Of a DNA stretch of 64,000 bases, positions 18,282 through 27,892 are shown piece by piece (the first letter of the stretch is position 1; each line of letters opens with the position of its first letter). The notes beneath the pieces are model-generated. The model ran no database searches and was not told where the DNA came from. It was given only the letters and a program-made list of their open reading frames with translations. Origin of the DNA: Anaerostipes hominis (ex Lee et al. 2021). Lineage in GTDB: Bacteria; Bacillota; Clostridia; Lachnospirales; Lachnospiraceae. Where the stretch lies: contig NZ_NQOG01000012.1 of NCBI RefSeq assembly GCF_002270485.1, forward strand, positions 19,457 through 83,456, in the 5' to 3' direction. The position numbers and the translations under genes are program-made.

Positions 18282-19154
18282 ATGGAATGGGTGAAGGGAT
18301 TGCAAAAGGCAATAGACTATATTGAAAACCACATTACCGAAGATATAGATTATGCTGAAGTTGCAAAACAGGCGTATTCTTCGAGCTTTCATTTCCAGAG
18401 GGTTTTTCATATTATCTGCGGCTATTCTATCGGTGAGTATATCCGCAACAGGAGGTTGTCACTTGCAGGAGCGGATTTATCTTCGGAAAATGAAAAAGTC
18501 ATAGATATAGCCCTAAAATATGGATATAACAGTCCAGAAAGCTTCAGTAGGGCATTTACAAAATTTCATGGAATTACGCCAGTCCAAGCGAAAAATGAAA
18601 AACTTACACTCAGATCTTTTTCCAGAGTTTCCGTAAAAATCATATTAGAAGGAGGAACAACAATGGATTACAGAATTGAGAAACGAGAAGGGTTTGAGGT
18701 CATTGCCAAACGAGCCAGATATGGAGGAGGACAGGAAATCAGCCAGAAGAATATCCATGCAACATGGGCGGCTTGCGGAGCAGATGGAACGATTGATACT
18801 TTGTGCAAATATATCAATCCAGAAAACATCTTCGGAGGAGCAATCGTTGGGATATGCTTTGACAATCCGATTGAGGGGGACTTTGATTATGCAATCGGAG
18901 CGGCTTATACAGGCGGCGATGTGGTAGCAGGATTGACGATTGAGAAAGTACCTGCAAATACTTGGGCAGTTTTCCCTTGTACTGGGAGAATGCCAGAAGC
19001 GTTTCAAGAGTTGTATCGGAAAATTTATACAGAATTCTTTCCAACCAGTAAATATCAGCCTGCGGGCGGGATGTGCATTGAGGTTTATCCGAGTGCTGAA
19101 ATTTACGATAATAATTTCCATTGTGAAATATGGCTTTCCGTAGAGGAAAAGTAA
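18282..19154 (+). CDS. AraC-family regulator with GyrI-like effector-binding domain
   Basis: 290 residues. Two AraC HTH motifs: IDYAEVAKQAYSSSFHFQRV and KVIDIALKYGYNSPESFSRA with FHGITPVQAKN. From about residue 125 (MDYRIEKREGFEVIAKRARY) a GyrI/BtrG-like domain follows, ending with HCEIWLSVEEK, as in Rob and related multidrug-sensing regulators. GGAGG lies 6 bases before the ATG at 18282; the frame upstream to 18198 has no binding site. It lies within a scar between a truncated hydrolase and a macro-domain remnant, so its original target gene may be lost. Confidence 0.88.
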   Translation: MEWVKGLQKAIDYIENHITEDIDYAEVAKQAYSSSFHFQRVFHIICGYSIGEYIRNRRLSLAGADLSSENEKVIDIALKYGYNSPESFSRAFTKFHGITPVQAKNEKLTLRSFSRVSVKIILEGGTTMDYRIEKREGFEVIAKRARYGGGQEISQKNIHATWAACGADGTIDTLCKYINPENIFGGAIVGICFDNPIEGDFDYAIGAAYTGGDVVAGLTIEKVPANTWAVFPCTGRMPEAFQELYRKIYTEFFPTSKYQPAGGMCIEVYPSAEIYDNNFHCEIWLSVEEK

Positions 19155-19155
19155 A

Positions 19156-19392
19156 GCCATTGAAAGCTGCTATCTGTCATGCCTTAAACTGACGGAGGAA
19201 AAGAAACTGGACAGTATTGTATTCTGCTGCATATCCACGGGAGAATATCATTTTCCCAACCGGAAGGCCGCAGAAATCGCGCTGAATACGGTACTTGCTT
19301 ATCTGGACAAAGGAAGCGGCTTAAAGCGTATAGTTTTCAATGTATTTAAAGACATCGACTGGGAAATTTATAAAAGCGGTTTTACAGCATGA
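19156..19392 (+). pseudogene. Macro-domain ADP-ribose hydrolase, C-terminal remnant
   Basis: The frame continues AIESCYLSCLKLTEEKKL, then SIVFCCISTGEYHFPNRKAA and AEIALNTVLAYL, and ends FNVFKDIDWEIYKSGF with TGA at 19390-19392. CISTG with the following aromatic and Pro is the ADP-ribose-binding loop of macro domains. The N-terminal half is missing because the AraC block replaces it. The end overlaps the reverse-strand phospholipase-like gene by 25 bases. Confidence 0.7.
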
Positions 19393-19949
19393 TATCTCCC
19401 GGACAAAAAACCATTTCTCTGTGCCAGTCCTTTGCATACGATAAGGGCTGAGTGAAGAATATACCGGCAGTCACTTTCCGGTGTTGAGGAGGAGAGAATA
19501 TACTGCCGGTGCAGGTTTTCCAGCCATGGTTCAAATCTGCAGATGCCTGAGCACGATTTTATATGCCGGCTGATCTGATTCGTTCTCAGACAGTTTGAGA
19601 AGACCAGGTGGAGCCGGCGTTCATATTTTATGTGCTCTTTCAGAGAATAGCGAAATTCTTTGTTATGGGGACGGGTAAAAGAATCAGCGAGATAATGCAT
19701 CATCTCACCGGCCCGGAACCAGCCGGCAAAAGTATCCCGAAAGCCTGACGAATAAGCCTGTCCCATCAGATGTCTGCGGGAGTCATAACTGTGTCCTTTC
19801 AGTTCTGCGGCATTGGAGCCGCCCAGATAGGAGAAAGGATTGAGATCGGGCAGAACATTTCCCAGGATAAATGCAAAGGTTTTGGAATTGTTCAGGAACA
19901 TTCGGCGGGCCAGCAGTTTTGAAAGTGCAAAATGATCTTTTGTTTCCAT
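19368..19949 (-). CDS. Zinc-dependent phospholipase C-like protein
   Basis: 193 residues with features of the bacterial zinc-dependent phospholipase C family: His and Asp residues in DHFALSKLLARRM, ILGNVLPDLNPFS, LKGHSYDSRRHLM and AGEMMHYLADSFTRPHNKEF, all placed as in the helical trinuclear-zinc fold. No signal peptide is visible, unlike secreted clostridial toxins, and the size is that of the short housekeeping relatives seen in Lachnospiraceae. Whether it cleaves phospholipids is unproven. Monocistronic on the reverse strand. Confidence 0.65.
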   Translation of the reverse strand: METKDHFALSKLLARRMFLNNSKTFAFILGNVLPDLNPFSYLGGSNAAELKGHSYDSRRHLMGQAYSSGFRDTFAGWFRAGEMMHYLADSFTRPHNKEFRYSLKEHIKYERRLHLVFSNCLRTNQISRHIKSCSGICRFEPWLENLHRQYILSSSTPESDCRYILHSALIVCKGLAQRNGFLSGRYHAVKPLL

Positions 19950-20057
19950 AGGATACCTCTATATAAAAACAGTGTTTTCGGGTTTGTCTTCATAGTATCT
20001 GCGAATTGTGTATAAATAGTGATGGAAGTTTAAAAAAATTCGCAAGGGGATATCCTT

Positions 20058-20383
20058 TTAGAGATCATTCAGCAATGCTTCTTTCACCGCATTCAGAAGC
20101 CTGAAAAAAGTACGGTGAAGCATGCGGCGATTTCCGGAGAAATATCCAGCAGTCTTTCGTCTTCTTTCGTTCTGGTACTGCGGTTTTCTTTGTCCTGAGA
20201 GAAAAATGCTTCGGATGCCTCCTTTATTGTCACCGAGCCGGATTCCGAGATATCGGGGACAATGCCCGGAAACCGGATGTAGGAAAGACAGGACAGAATC
20301 AGGCTGTCAACCTCATTCATCCCACATTCCTGAAAGCTTACATCTCCCCTCCAGGCGAGATAATCAAAGATATTTGTGGACAT
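20058..20383 (-). pseudogene. DUF2974 (Mbeg1-like, lipase-fold) protein, truncated
   Basis: ATG at 20383 with AGGAG upstream starts MSTNIFDYLAWRGDVSFQEC and GMNEVDSLILSCLSYIRFPG, the normal beginning of Mbeg1-like proteins, which are usually several hundred residues with an alpha/beta hydrolase body. Here similarity stops after about 85 residues and the frame ends at 20093. A short stretch in another frame (RLLNAVKEALLNDL, stop at 20058) may be the original C-terminus. This suggests an internal deletion. Catalytic Ser and His are not present. Confidence 0.55.
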
Positions 20384-20509
20384 AGGCAGGCTCCTTTGCG
20401 TGCAGAGACAATATCCTTCTTTCATCATTATACTGTAAAAACAAATTCCTCAAAACACTGTTTTATATTATAATAAACTGAAATACACGAGAAAGGATTT
20501 TGGAAACCT

Positions 20510-21400
20510 ATGAATCAAAATACAAAAGGCGTGATCTTTACAATGTTGGGAGGAATCTTCTGGGGGATTTCCGGGATTATCGGGAAATATCTGTTTGACG
20601 AAAGGCAGCTCACGGCCGTCTGGCTTGTGACGCTGAGGCTTTTGTCGGCAGGACTGCTCATGCTCTTGTTGGCGGTAGTCCAAAAGAAGGGGGATATATT
20701 CCGTGTCTGGAACAAGAAACGAACGGCAGTGAGTCAGCTTGTGTTCTGTCTGTTCGGGATGACAGCCTGCCAGATGTCTTATTTTCTTGCAATCCAGTAT
20801 TCTAATCCGGGGACAGCTACTGTGCTCCAATACATTGCCCCGGCGCTTATCATGCTGTTCTGTCTGGCAGTAGAAAATAGAAAGCCGAAGCGCCTGGAAG
20901 TGATCGTTCTGGTCTGCGTCATCACCGGGGTTTTTCTGTTGGCGACTCACGGAGATCCCGGCAGTCTGGCCGTCACAGGCAGGGCTTTGTTCTGGGGACT
21001 TGCTGCCGCAGTTGCTCTGGCTGTCTATAATATTCAGCCGGAAAAACTACTGAATGAATTTGGCTCCCTGGAGACAGTGGGATGGGGAATGTTCATAGGG
21101 GGACTGCTTATGATACCTGTGACGGGCTTTTTTCATGTCCCCGGTATATGGGACATGAAAACGGTCCTCATGACACTGGCCGTTATCATCTTCGGAACGG
21201 TTATTCCGTTTGGATGTTATCTGGAAGGCGTTCGCATGCTGGGTCCCGTGAGAGCCAGCATGTTTGCGTGTGTGGAGCCGCTGGTGGCGGCAGTCATGTC
21301 CGCACTGCTGCTGGGAGAGATTTTTGTTGGCATGGATATCCTGGGATTCACTCTGATTATCGGAGGGGTCACATCCCTGGCAGTGTTTGACCGGGCATAA
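20510..21400 (+). CDS. DMT-superfamily (EamA) transporter
   Basis: 296 residues with ten predicted membrane helices in two EamA repeats. The first begins FTMLGGIFWGISGIIGKYLF, the second ALFWGLAAAVALAVYNIQPE, and each ends with a helix rich in Gly and Ala (LLLGEIFVGMDILGFTLIIG). Members export amino acids or metabolites, but the substrate cannot be read from sequence. ATG at 20510 follows GAAAGGATTTTGG. It stands alone, with the promoter TATAAT near 20469. A second DMT gene of a different subgroup is at 59313. Confidence 0.88.
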   Translation: MNQNTKGVIFTMLGGIFWGISGIIGKYLFDERQLTAVWLVTLRLLSAGLLMLLLAVVQKKGDIFRVWNKKRTAVSQLVFCLFGMTACQMSYFLAIQYSNPGTATVLQYIAPALIMLFCLAVENRKPKRLEVIVLVCVITGVFLLATHGDPGSLAVTGRALFWGLAAAVALAVYNIQPEKLLNEFGSLETVGWGMFIGGLLMIPVTGFFHVPGIWDMKTVLMTLAVIIFGTVIPFGCYLEGVRMLGPVRASMFACVEPLVAAVMSALLLGEIFVGMDILGFTLIIGGVTSLAVFDRA

Positions 21401-21464
21401 AATAAGGCGGGCCTGTCTGCTCCCTTCTGTGTGGCTGAAAAATTTATAAATAATCGCTGTTCTG

Positions 21465-21493
21465 TTGGATATATTTGTGCAATATGCTATAAT
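21465..21493 (+). promoter_or_regulatory. Extended -10 sigma-A promoter of glpK
   Basis: TTGGAT (21465-21470), 17-base spacer, TATAAT (21488-21493) preceded by TGC, giving an extended -10. The leader is about 50 bases and shows no clear regulatory hairpin. Confidence 0.75.
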
Positions 21494-21540
21494 AAATCTG
21501 ACATAACGTGTGGGAGCACAGAGAACTAACGGAGATCTAG

Positions 21541-23046
<1,506 letters not shown>

Positions 23047-23054
23047 GAAAGTTG

Positions 23055-23088
23055 ATTTTTTCACCAGTCTTCACACTGGTGAAAAAAT
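23055..23088. repeat. Perfect 13-bp inverted repeat between glpK and larB
   Basis: TTTTTTCACCAGT (23056-23068) and ACTGGTGAAAAAA (23075-23087) around CTTCAC. The T tract is on the 5' side and the A tract on the 3' side, the reverse of an intrinsic terminator, so release of RNA polymerase is not expected to be efficient. It could be an operator or an RNA-stability hairpin. Confidence 0.7.
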
Positions 23089-23132
23089 ATGACAAGATTG
23101 GTTGGACCAATTAAGCGGGATTGTAAAAAATA

Positions 23133-23163
23133 TTGACTTAGAGTGAGCTCCAGGTGATATAGT
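23133..23163 (+). promoter_or_regulatory. MerR-type promoter of the lar operon
   Basis: TTGACT (23133-23138) and TATAGT (23158-23163) with a 19-base spacer that contains the imperfect dyad ACTTAGAGT/GAGCTCCAGGT. The left part TTGACTTAGAGT is the known form of MerR/AdhR-class sites. The operon's last gene codes for a MerR protein, the likely activator. Confidence 0.75.
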
Positions 23164-23236
23164 AAGTCCGGGAGCACATAATGGCCGGCAGGAAGATGCA
23201 GCGGCCTTCAAATAAAAAAGTAAGGAGTGCACAGAG

Positions 23237-23977
23237 ATGGAAGCACATGAAGTATTAGAAAAAGTCAGCCGGGGAGAAATGTCCGTAGGGGAGGCAGAAG
23301 CATTTTTCCGTCGGGAGCCCTTTGAGGATATGGGATATGCCAAACTGGATACCCACAGAAAATTGAGGAACGGCGCCGCCGAGGTGGTTTTCTGCAGCGG
23401 CAAGTCCGATGACCATCTGGCCGGCATTTTTCAAAGGCTTTGGGAACAGAATGGAGAAGTACTCGGCACGAGAGCCTCCGTAAGACAGTTTGAACTTGTC
23501 CGGAAAAAACTTCCGGAACTTACATATGATCCGATCTCCCGTATTATGAAAATTGAAAAGCCGGACAAAGAAAGGATTGGGAGGATCGCGGTCTGTACGG
23601 GAGGCACGGCGGATATTCCTGTGGCCGAGGAAGCGGCCCGGACAGCGGAATTTTTCGGCAATCACGTGGAGCGCATCTACGACGTGGGAGTCAGCGGACT
23701 CCACCGGCTTTTGTCCCGCCTGGATGTGATCCAGAGTGCCAACTGTGTGGTTGCGGCGGCGGGGATGGAGGGTGCTCTGGCAAGCGTCATCGGAGGACTT
23801 GTTGACAAGCCGGTGATCGCAGTGCCCACTTCTGTGGGCTACGGGGCCAATCTGCACGGCATTGCGGCTTTGCTCACGATGATTAACTCATGTGCCAACG
23901 GCATTGCGGTTGTAAATATTGACAATGGATACGGTGCCGGATACATGGCATCACAGATCAACAGACTGGGGGAATGA
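23237..23977 (+). CDS. larB: LarB, nicotinate adenine dinucleotide carboxylase/hydrolase
   Basis: First step of nickel-pincer nucleotide synthesis: carboxylates the pyridinium ring of NaAD and hydrolyses it to pyridinium dicarboxylate mononucleotide plus AMP. 246 residues. The N-terminal part has GYAKLDTHRKLRNGAAEVVF, the C-terminal PurE-like domain has CTGGTADIPVAEEAARTAEF, YDVGVSGLHRLLSRL, AAAGMEGALASVIGGL and PVIAVPTSVGYGANLHGIAA. The ATG has AGGAG upstream. First gene behind the MerR-type promoter; its stop overlaps the larC start region. Confidence 0.95.
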   Translation: MEAHEVLEKVSRGEMSVGEAEAFFRREPFEDMGYAKLDTHRKLRNGAAEVVFCSGKSDDHLAGIFQRLWEQNGEVLGTRASVRQFELVRKKLPELTYDPISRIMKIEKPDKERIGRIAVCTGGTADIPVAEEAARTAEFFGNHVERIYDVGVSGLHRLLSRLDVIQSANCVVAAAGMEGALASVIGGLVDKPVIAVPTSVGYGANLHGIAALLTMINSCANGIAVVNIDNGYGAGYMASQINRLGE

Positions 23978-23979
23978 TC

Positions 23980-25248
23980 ATGAATCAGACACTTTATTTA
24001 GAATGTTATTCCGGGATCAGCGGCGACATGATGACAGCGGCCCTGCTGGATCTCGGGGCCGATGAGAAGGTCCTTTTGGAGGCTCTTGAAAGCCTTCCCG
24101 TAAAGGGATTTCAGACAGAGGTGAGAAGAGTATCAAAGGCAGGACTGGACGCATGTGACTTTCATGTGATTCTGGATCACAAACATGAGAACCATGACCA
24201 CGATATGGAATATCTTCACGGACACATCCACGGTCATGACCATTTTCATGGAGATCACGGACATCATTCTCATGATCACGAACACAGGGGTCTTACAGAG
24301 ATCCTTGAGATACTTTGCAGGGCAAAGATCACGGACGGCGCCAGAGAGAAGGCGGTGAGAATTTTTGAGATCCTCGCAGAGGCGGAGGCCAGGGCACACG
24401 GCACCAGTATAGAAAAGGTCCATTTCCATGAGGTGGGAGCCGTGGACTCTATTGTGGATATTACGGCAGCGGCTGTCTGCCTCGATAACCTGCAGATTGA
24501 CAAGGTCATTATTCCGGTGCTTTATGAGGGGAGCGGATCTGTCCGGTGCCAGCACGGTGTGATCCCGATCCCGGTGCCGGCGGTCACTGCCATCACATCC
24601 AGATATTCACTTCCTGTACACATGACAGATGTGCAGGGAGAACTGGTCACTCCGACCGGCGCCGCCATCGCAGCTGCCATCCGGACTTCTTCCCGGCTGC
24701 CGGAACGGTTTGTGATTGAGAAAACCGGGATCGGGGCCGGAAAGAGAGAGTATGAACGGCCGAGCCTGCTGCGGGCCATGCTGATCCGGGAGACAGAAAA
24801 CAGCAGCGCCGGCGACTTTATATACAAGCTGGAGAGCAATATTGACGACTGTACCGGGGAAGCTCTGGGATACGTGATGGAGCAGCTGATGAAGGCAGGG
24901 GCAAGAGACGTCCATTATACCCCTGTCTTTATGAAAAAGAACAGACCGGCCTATCAGCTCAATGTCATCTGCAAGGAGGAAGACATAGAGAAGCTTGAGG
25001 AGATCATTTTCCGGGAAACGACGACCATCGGTATCCGCAGACAGAAGATGGAGCGAAGTGTGCTGAAACGGCAGGTGAAAACAGTCAGAACTTCTCTGGG
25101 AGAAGCCCGGGTAAAGGTATGCTTTATGGAAAACGGCATGAGAGTCTATCCGGAGTATGAGAGTGTCAGGGAACTGTGCAGAAAGAATGGGCTGTCTTTC
25201 CAGGAAACTTACCAAAAGATCGCAGAGGAATGCCATGGACAGATATGA
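23980..25248 (+). CDS. larC: LarC, nickel-inserting cyclometallase
   Basis: CTP-dependent insertion of nickel into the dithiolated pyridinium nucleotide. 422 residues in one open frame, beginning LYLECYSGISGDMMTAALLD. A His-rich metal-binding stretch lies near residues 64-98 with more than a dozen His, mixed with Asp. Family marks include VHFHEVGAVDSIVDI, VPAVTAI and ESNIDDCTGEALGYVMEQL. In Lactiplantibacillus plantarum the gene is split as larC1/larC2 and joined by frameshifting; here no frameshift is needed. ATG at 23980 has GGGGG 7 bases upstream; the ATG at 23974 is too close to it. Confidence 0.95.
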   Translation: MNQTLYLECYSGISGDMMTAALLDLGADEKVLLEALESLPVKGFQTEVRRVSKAGLDACDFHVILDHKHENHDHDMEYLHGHIHGHDHFHGDHGHHSHDHEHRGLTEILEILCRAKITDGAREKAVRIFEILAEAEARAHGTSIEKVHFHEVGAVDSIVDITAAAVCLDNLQIDKVIIPVLYEGSGSVRCQHGVIPIPVPAVTAITSRYSLPVHMTDVQGELVTPTGAAIAAAIRTSSRLPERFVIEKTGIGAGKREYERPSLLRAMLIRETENSSAGDFIYKLESNIDDCTGEALGYVMEQLMKAGARDVHYTPVFMKKNRPAYQLNVICKEEDIEKLEEIIFRETTTIGIRRQKMERSVLKRQVKTVRTSLGEARVKVCFMENGMRVYPEYESVRELCRKNGLSFQETYQKIAEECHGQI

Positions 25249-26068
25249 GGAACACTGTGCAAATTTAAAAGAAGCAGTCAGAGGTTTTGTAAAGGAAGAT
25301 GTGGCGCTTGCTTTTTCCGGGGGAGTGGACAGCAGCCTGCTCTTAAAGCTTCTATGCCTGGCAGCGGAGAAAACCGGGAAAAAGGTGGCGGCATTTACAA
25401 TGGTGACAAAACTTCACCCGTCCGGGGATATAAAAATTGCAGAGAGAGTTGCCAGGGAAGCGGGAGCCGTTCATCAGGTCGTTCATGTAGATGAACTTTC
25501 CCATGCGGGGATCATAGATAATCCGGAGAACAGATGCTATCTGTGCAAGAAATATCTGTATACAGAACTGCTTAAATCGGCGGAATCGTTAGGGATACAG
25601 ACTGTACTGGAAGGAACCAATGCGGATGACCTGCACGCCTACCGTCCCGGAATCCGGGCAGTAAAAGAGCTTGCAATTCTGAGTCCTCTTGTGCAGGCCG
25701 GGATGACCAAGGATGATATCCGCAGGATGGCATCGGAATATGGGATCTCCGTGGCAGAGCGCCCGGCAAGTCCTTGTCTTGCCACGAGATTTCCATATGG
25801 GGCCAGACTGTCCGGGGAGAAAATGAAAATGGCGGAGGAAGGGGAGAAGTATCTGAGGGCAATGGGCTTTTATAACGTCCGTGTCCGTATATACGGAGAC
25901 ATGGCGAGAATCGAAGTAGATGAGAAGGAGCTTCCCCGGCTGATCAAAAACAGAGAAGCTGCGGTAAAGCGGCTCAAGGAAATAGGTTTTACATATGTTA
26001 CAGCGGATCTGGAGGGATTCCGGTCCGGCAGCATGGACACTCATTTGAAACAGAGAAAGGAGAAATAA
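25235..26068 (+). CDS. larE: LarE, ATP-dependent sulfur transferase
   Basis: Adenylates and thiolates the two carboxylates of the pyridinium intermediate. 277 residues. PP-loop motif ALAFSGGVDSSLLLKLL near residue 25, then NRCYLCKKYLYTEL, EGTNADDLHAYRPG and the sulfur-donor region ERPASPCLATRFPYG. One Cys is present in that last motif, which is the position of the sacrificial Cys176 in the L. plantarum enzyme. ATG at 25235 overlaps larC by 14 bases and suggests coupled translation. The two-Cys NRCYLC motif is a further pair that might bind metal; this is uncertain. Confidence 0.95.
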   Translation: MDRYEEHCANLKEAVRGFVKEDVALAFSGGVDSSLLLKLLCLAAEKTGKKVAAFTMVTKLHPSGDIKIAERVAREAGAVHQVVHVDELSHAGIIDNPENRCYLCKKYLYTELLKSAESLGIQTVLEGTNADDLHAYRPGIRAVKELAILSPLVQAGMTKDDIRRMASEYGISVAERPASPCLATRFPYGARLSGEKMKMAEEGEKYLRAMGFYNVRVRIYGDMARIEVDEKELPRLIKNREAAVKRLKEIGFTYVTADLEGFRSGSMDTHLKQRKEK

Positions 26069-26071
26069 GAT

Positions 26072-27094
26072 ATGCATATGGCAGATGCGCTTGTGGCCCC
26101 TGCGGTGGCAGGCACCATGTATGCCTGTTCTGCGGCGGCAGCAGGATGGGCGGTAAAAAAAGTACAGGAGGAGGACGACCCGAAAAAAGTTCCGCTGATG
26201 GGGGTTATGGGAGCCTTTGTGTTCGCAGGGCAGATGATCAATTTTACGATTCCGGGCACCGGTTCTTCCGGCCACCTGTGCGGAGGCATGCTCGTGTCGG
26301 CAGTACTGGGACCATTTGCAGGTTTCCTGACCATGATCGGGGTACTGCTGATCCAGTGCCTTCTTTTTGCGGACGGGGGACTTCTCGCACTTGGATGCAA
26401 CATTTGGAACATGGCGTTTTATGGCTGTTTTATAGGAGCCGGGCTTCTCTGGAGGCGGATCATGAAAAACGGACCGGATAAAAAGAAGATTACATATGCA
26501 TCCGTCATCGGATGTATCCTTACCTTACAGCTGGGAGCACTTTCCGTGACAGCAGAGACTCTTGCTTCGGGCATTACCGAGCTGCCGTTTGCAGTATTTG
26601 CGGCTGCCATGCAGCCGATCCATCTGGTCATCGGACTGGTGGAAGGGCTTATCACCGCTGCAGTGCTCTGTTTCTTGTACGAGGCCAGGCCGGAGCTTAT
26701 CTGGACCGGGGACTCCGGGAAATCTGCGGCAGGCGCAAAGAAGCCGAAGCTCTCTTTCCGAAAAGTGCTGCTTGCGCTCACAGGAGCATTTATACTGATC
26801 GGAGGAGCATTATCTCTGGCGGCATCTGCAAACCCGGACGGGCTGGAATGGTCCATACAAAAAATAACAGGGTCCGCGGAGCTTGCGGCGTCCGGTCCGG
26901 TTCACGCTGCGGCGGGGAGGATCCAGAGTCTGACCTCCCTTCTGCCGGATTATTCTATCCCGGACCGGGAGACGATGCTTGGAACTTCTCTGTCCGGCAT
27001 CTTCGGCGGACTGGCAGTCATCGTATTATGTATAGCCGTTTGTTATCTGTTCGGCCTGTTTAGAAAGAAAGGACGTCATGAGCAGAATCAATGA
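26072..27094 (+). CDS. larMN: ECF-type nickel transporter substrate component, CbiM-CbiN/NikMN-like fusion (LarMN)
   Basis: 340 residues. The start MHMADALVAPAVAGTMY has the N-terminal Met-His-x-x-Asp metal-binding arrangement of NikM/CbiM (usually MHIPDG). Seven or so helices follow to residue 215, then a second part with one helix, an extracellular loop with ANPDGLEWSIQKI and a final helix at about 310-330, which is the NikN/CbiN module. Placement between larE and CbiQ/CbiO-type genes makes nickel the likely ion, rather than cobalt. Stops 17 bases inside the next gene. Confidence 0.88.
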   Translation: MHMADALVAPAVAGTMYACSAAAAGWAVKKVQEEDDPKKVPLMGVMGAFVFAGQMINFTIPGTGSSGHLCGGMLVSAVLGPFAGFLTMIGVLLIQCLLFADGGLLALGCNIWNMAFYGCFIGAGLLWRRIMKNGPDKKKITYASVIGCILTLQLGALSVTAETLASGITELPFAVFAAAMQPIHLVIGLVEGLITAAVLCFLYEARPELIWTGDSGKSAAGAKKPKLSFRKVLLALTGAFILIGGALSLAASANPDGLEWSIQKITGSAELAASGPVHAAAGRIQSLTSLLPDYSIPDRETMLGTSLSGIFGGLAVIVLCIAVCYLFGLFRKKGRHEQNQ

Positions 27095-27878
27095 GGCAGT
27101 TCATGAAATACACCATCTGGATGCCATGGCTTCAAGAGAGGGGCGGATCAACAGGATTCATCCTCTGAGCAAGCTTCTCGTCACCGTCTGGTATATCACT
27201 TTTACCATGTCATTTCCTGTCTATGAACCGGGCGGAATCTTCGGCATGATCCTGTATCCCGCAGTAACTATGCGGGCAGGAGGCATCTCTGCGGTCAGAA
27301 GTATAAGAAAATTAAAGCCGGTTCTTCTGCTCGTCTGTGCAGTGGGGATTGCCAATCCGTTTTTTGACCGGGCCGTACTCTTCCGGGCCGGGCCTTTACC
27401 GGTAACCGGCGGCATGATCTCCATGGCCACACTGATGCTCAAAGGAGCATTTGCGGTGCTGGCATCTTACCTGCTGATCCTGACAACGTCTATGGAGAGC
27501 ATTTGTTATGCTCTGCGTCTCCTGCATGTGCCGAAGATTATGGTGACCATGGTGCTTCTGATTTATCGGTATGTGATCGTGCTGCTGAAAGAAGCCGAAC
27601 GGATCTCCCAGGCGTACTCCATGAGAGCGCCGGATCAGAAGGGAATCCATTACCGGGCATGGGGAACCTTACTGGGACAGCTGATGCTAAGAAGTATCGA
27701 CCGGGCCCAGACGGTCTATGAGAGCATGCTGCTCCGGGGATTTGACGGAAGTTTCCGTCTGTCAAAGAAGCAGAAAATGGACAGAAGAAGTGCAGTGTAC
27801 CTGGCAGGCTGGCTGGGTATCGTTGTTTTGCTGCGGTATGTTTCTGTTTTTAAACTTGCCGGAAGTCTGTTAGAATAG
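27078..27878 (+). CDS. larQ: ECF transporter transmembrane protein, CbiQ/LarQ type
   Basis: 266 residues with about five hydrophobic helices. IHPLSKLLVTVWYITFT is the usual beginning of the T component. The Ala-Arg-Gly coupling motif appears as SMRAPDQKG-type and MLLRGFDGSFR, helices that contact the ATPase grooves. It couples the LarMN substrate unit to the LarO ATPase. The start overlaps larMN by 17 bases, and 14 bases separate it from larO. Confidence 0.88.
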   Translation: MSRINEAVHEIHHLDAMASREGRINRIHPLSKLLVTVWYITFTMSFPVYEPGGIFGMILYPAVTMRAGGISAVRSIRKLKPVLLLVCAVGIANPFFDRAVLFRAGPLPVTGGMISMATLMLKGAFAVLASYLLILTTSMESICYALRLLHVPKIMVTMVLLIYRYVIVLLKEAERISQAYSMRAPDQKGIHYRAWGTLLGQLMLRSIDRAQTVYESMLLRGFDGSFRLSKKQKMDRRSAVYLAGWLGIVVLLRYVSVFKLAGSLLE

Positions 27879-27892
27879 AATACGGAGGAAGT

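Noticed and set aside
23055..23088. Terminator of glpK
   Set aside because: T and A tracts are on the wrong sides for RNA release; listed as a repeat instead.
24133..24555. Reverse frame with many Met and Val opposite larC
   Set aside because: Antisense image of the His-rich stretch.
25589..26275. Long reverse frame across larE and larMN
   Set aside because: Spans two well-supported genes and has unnatural Arg/His/Pro content.
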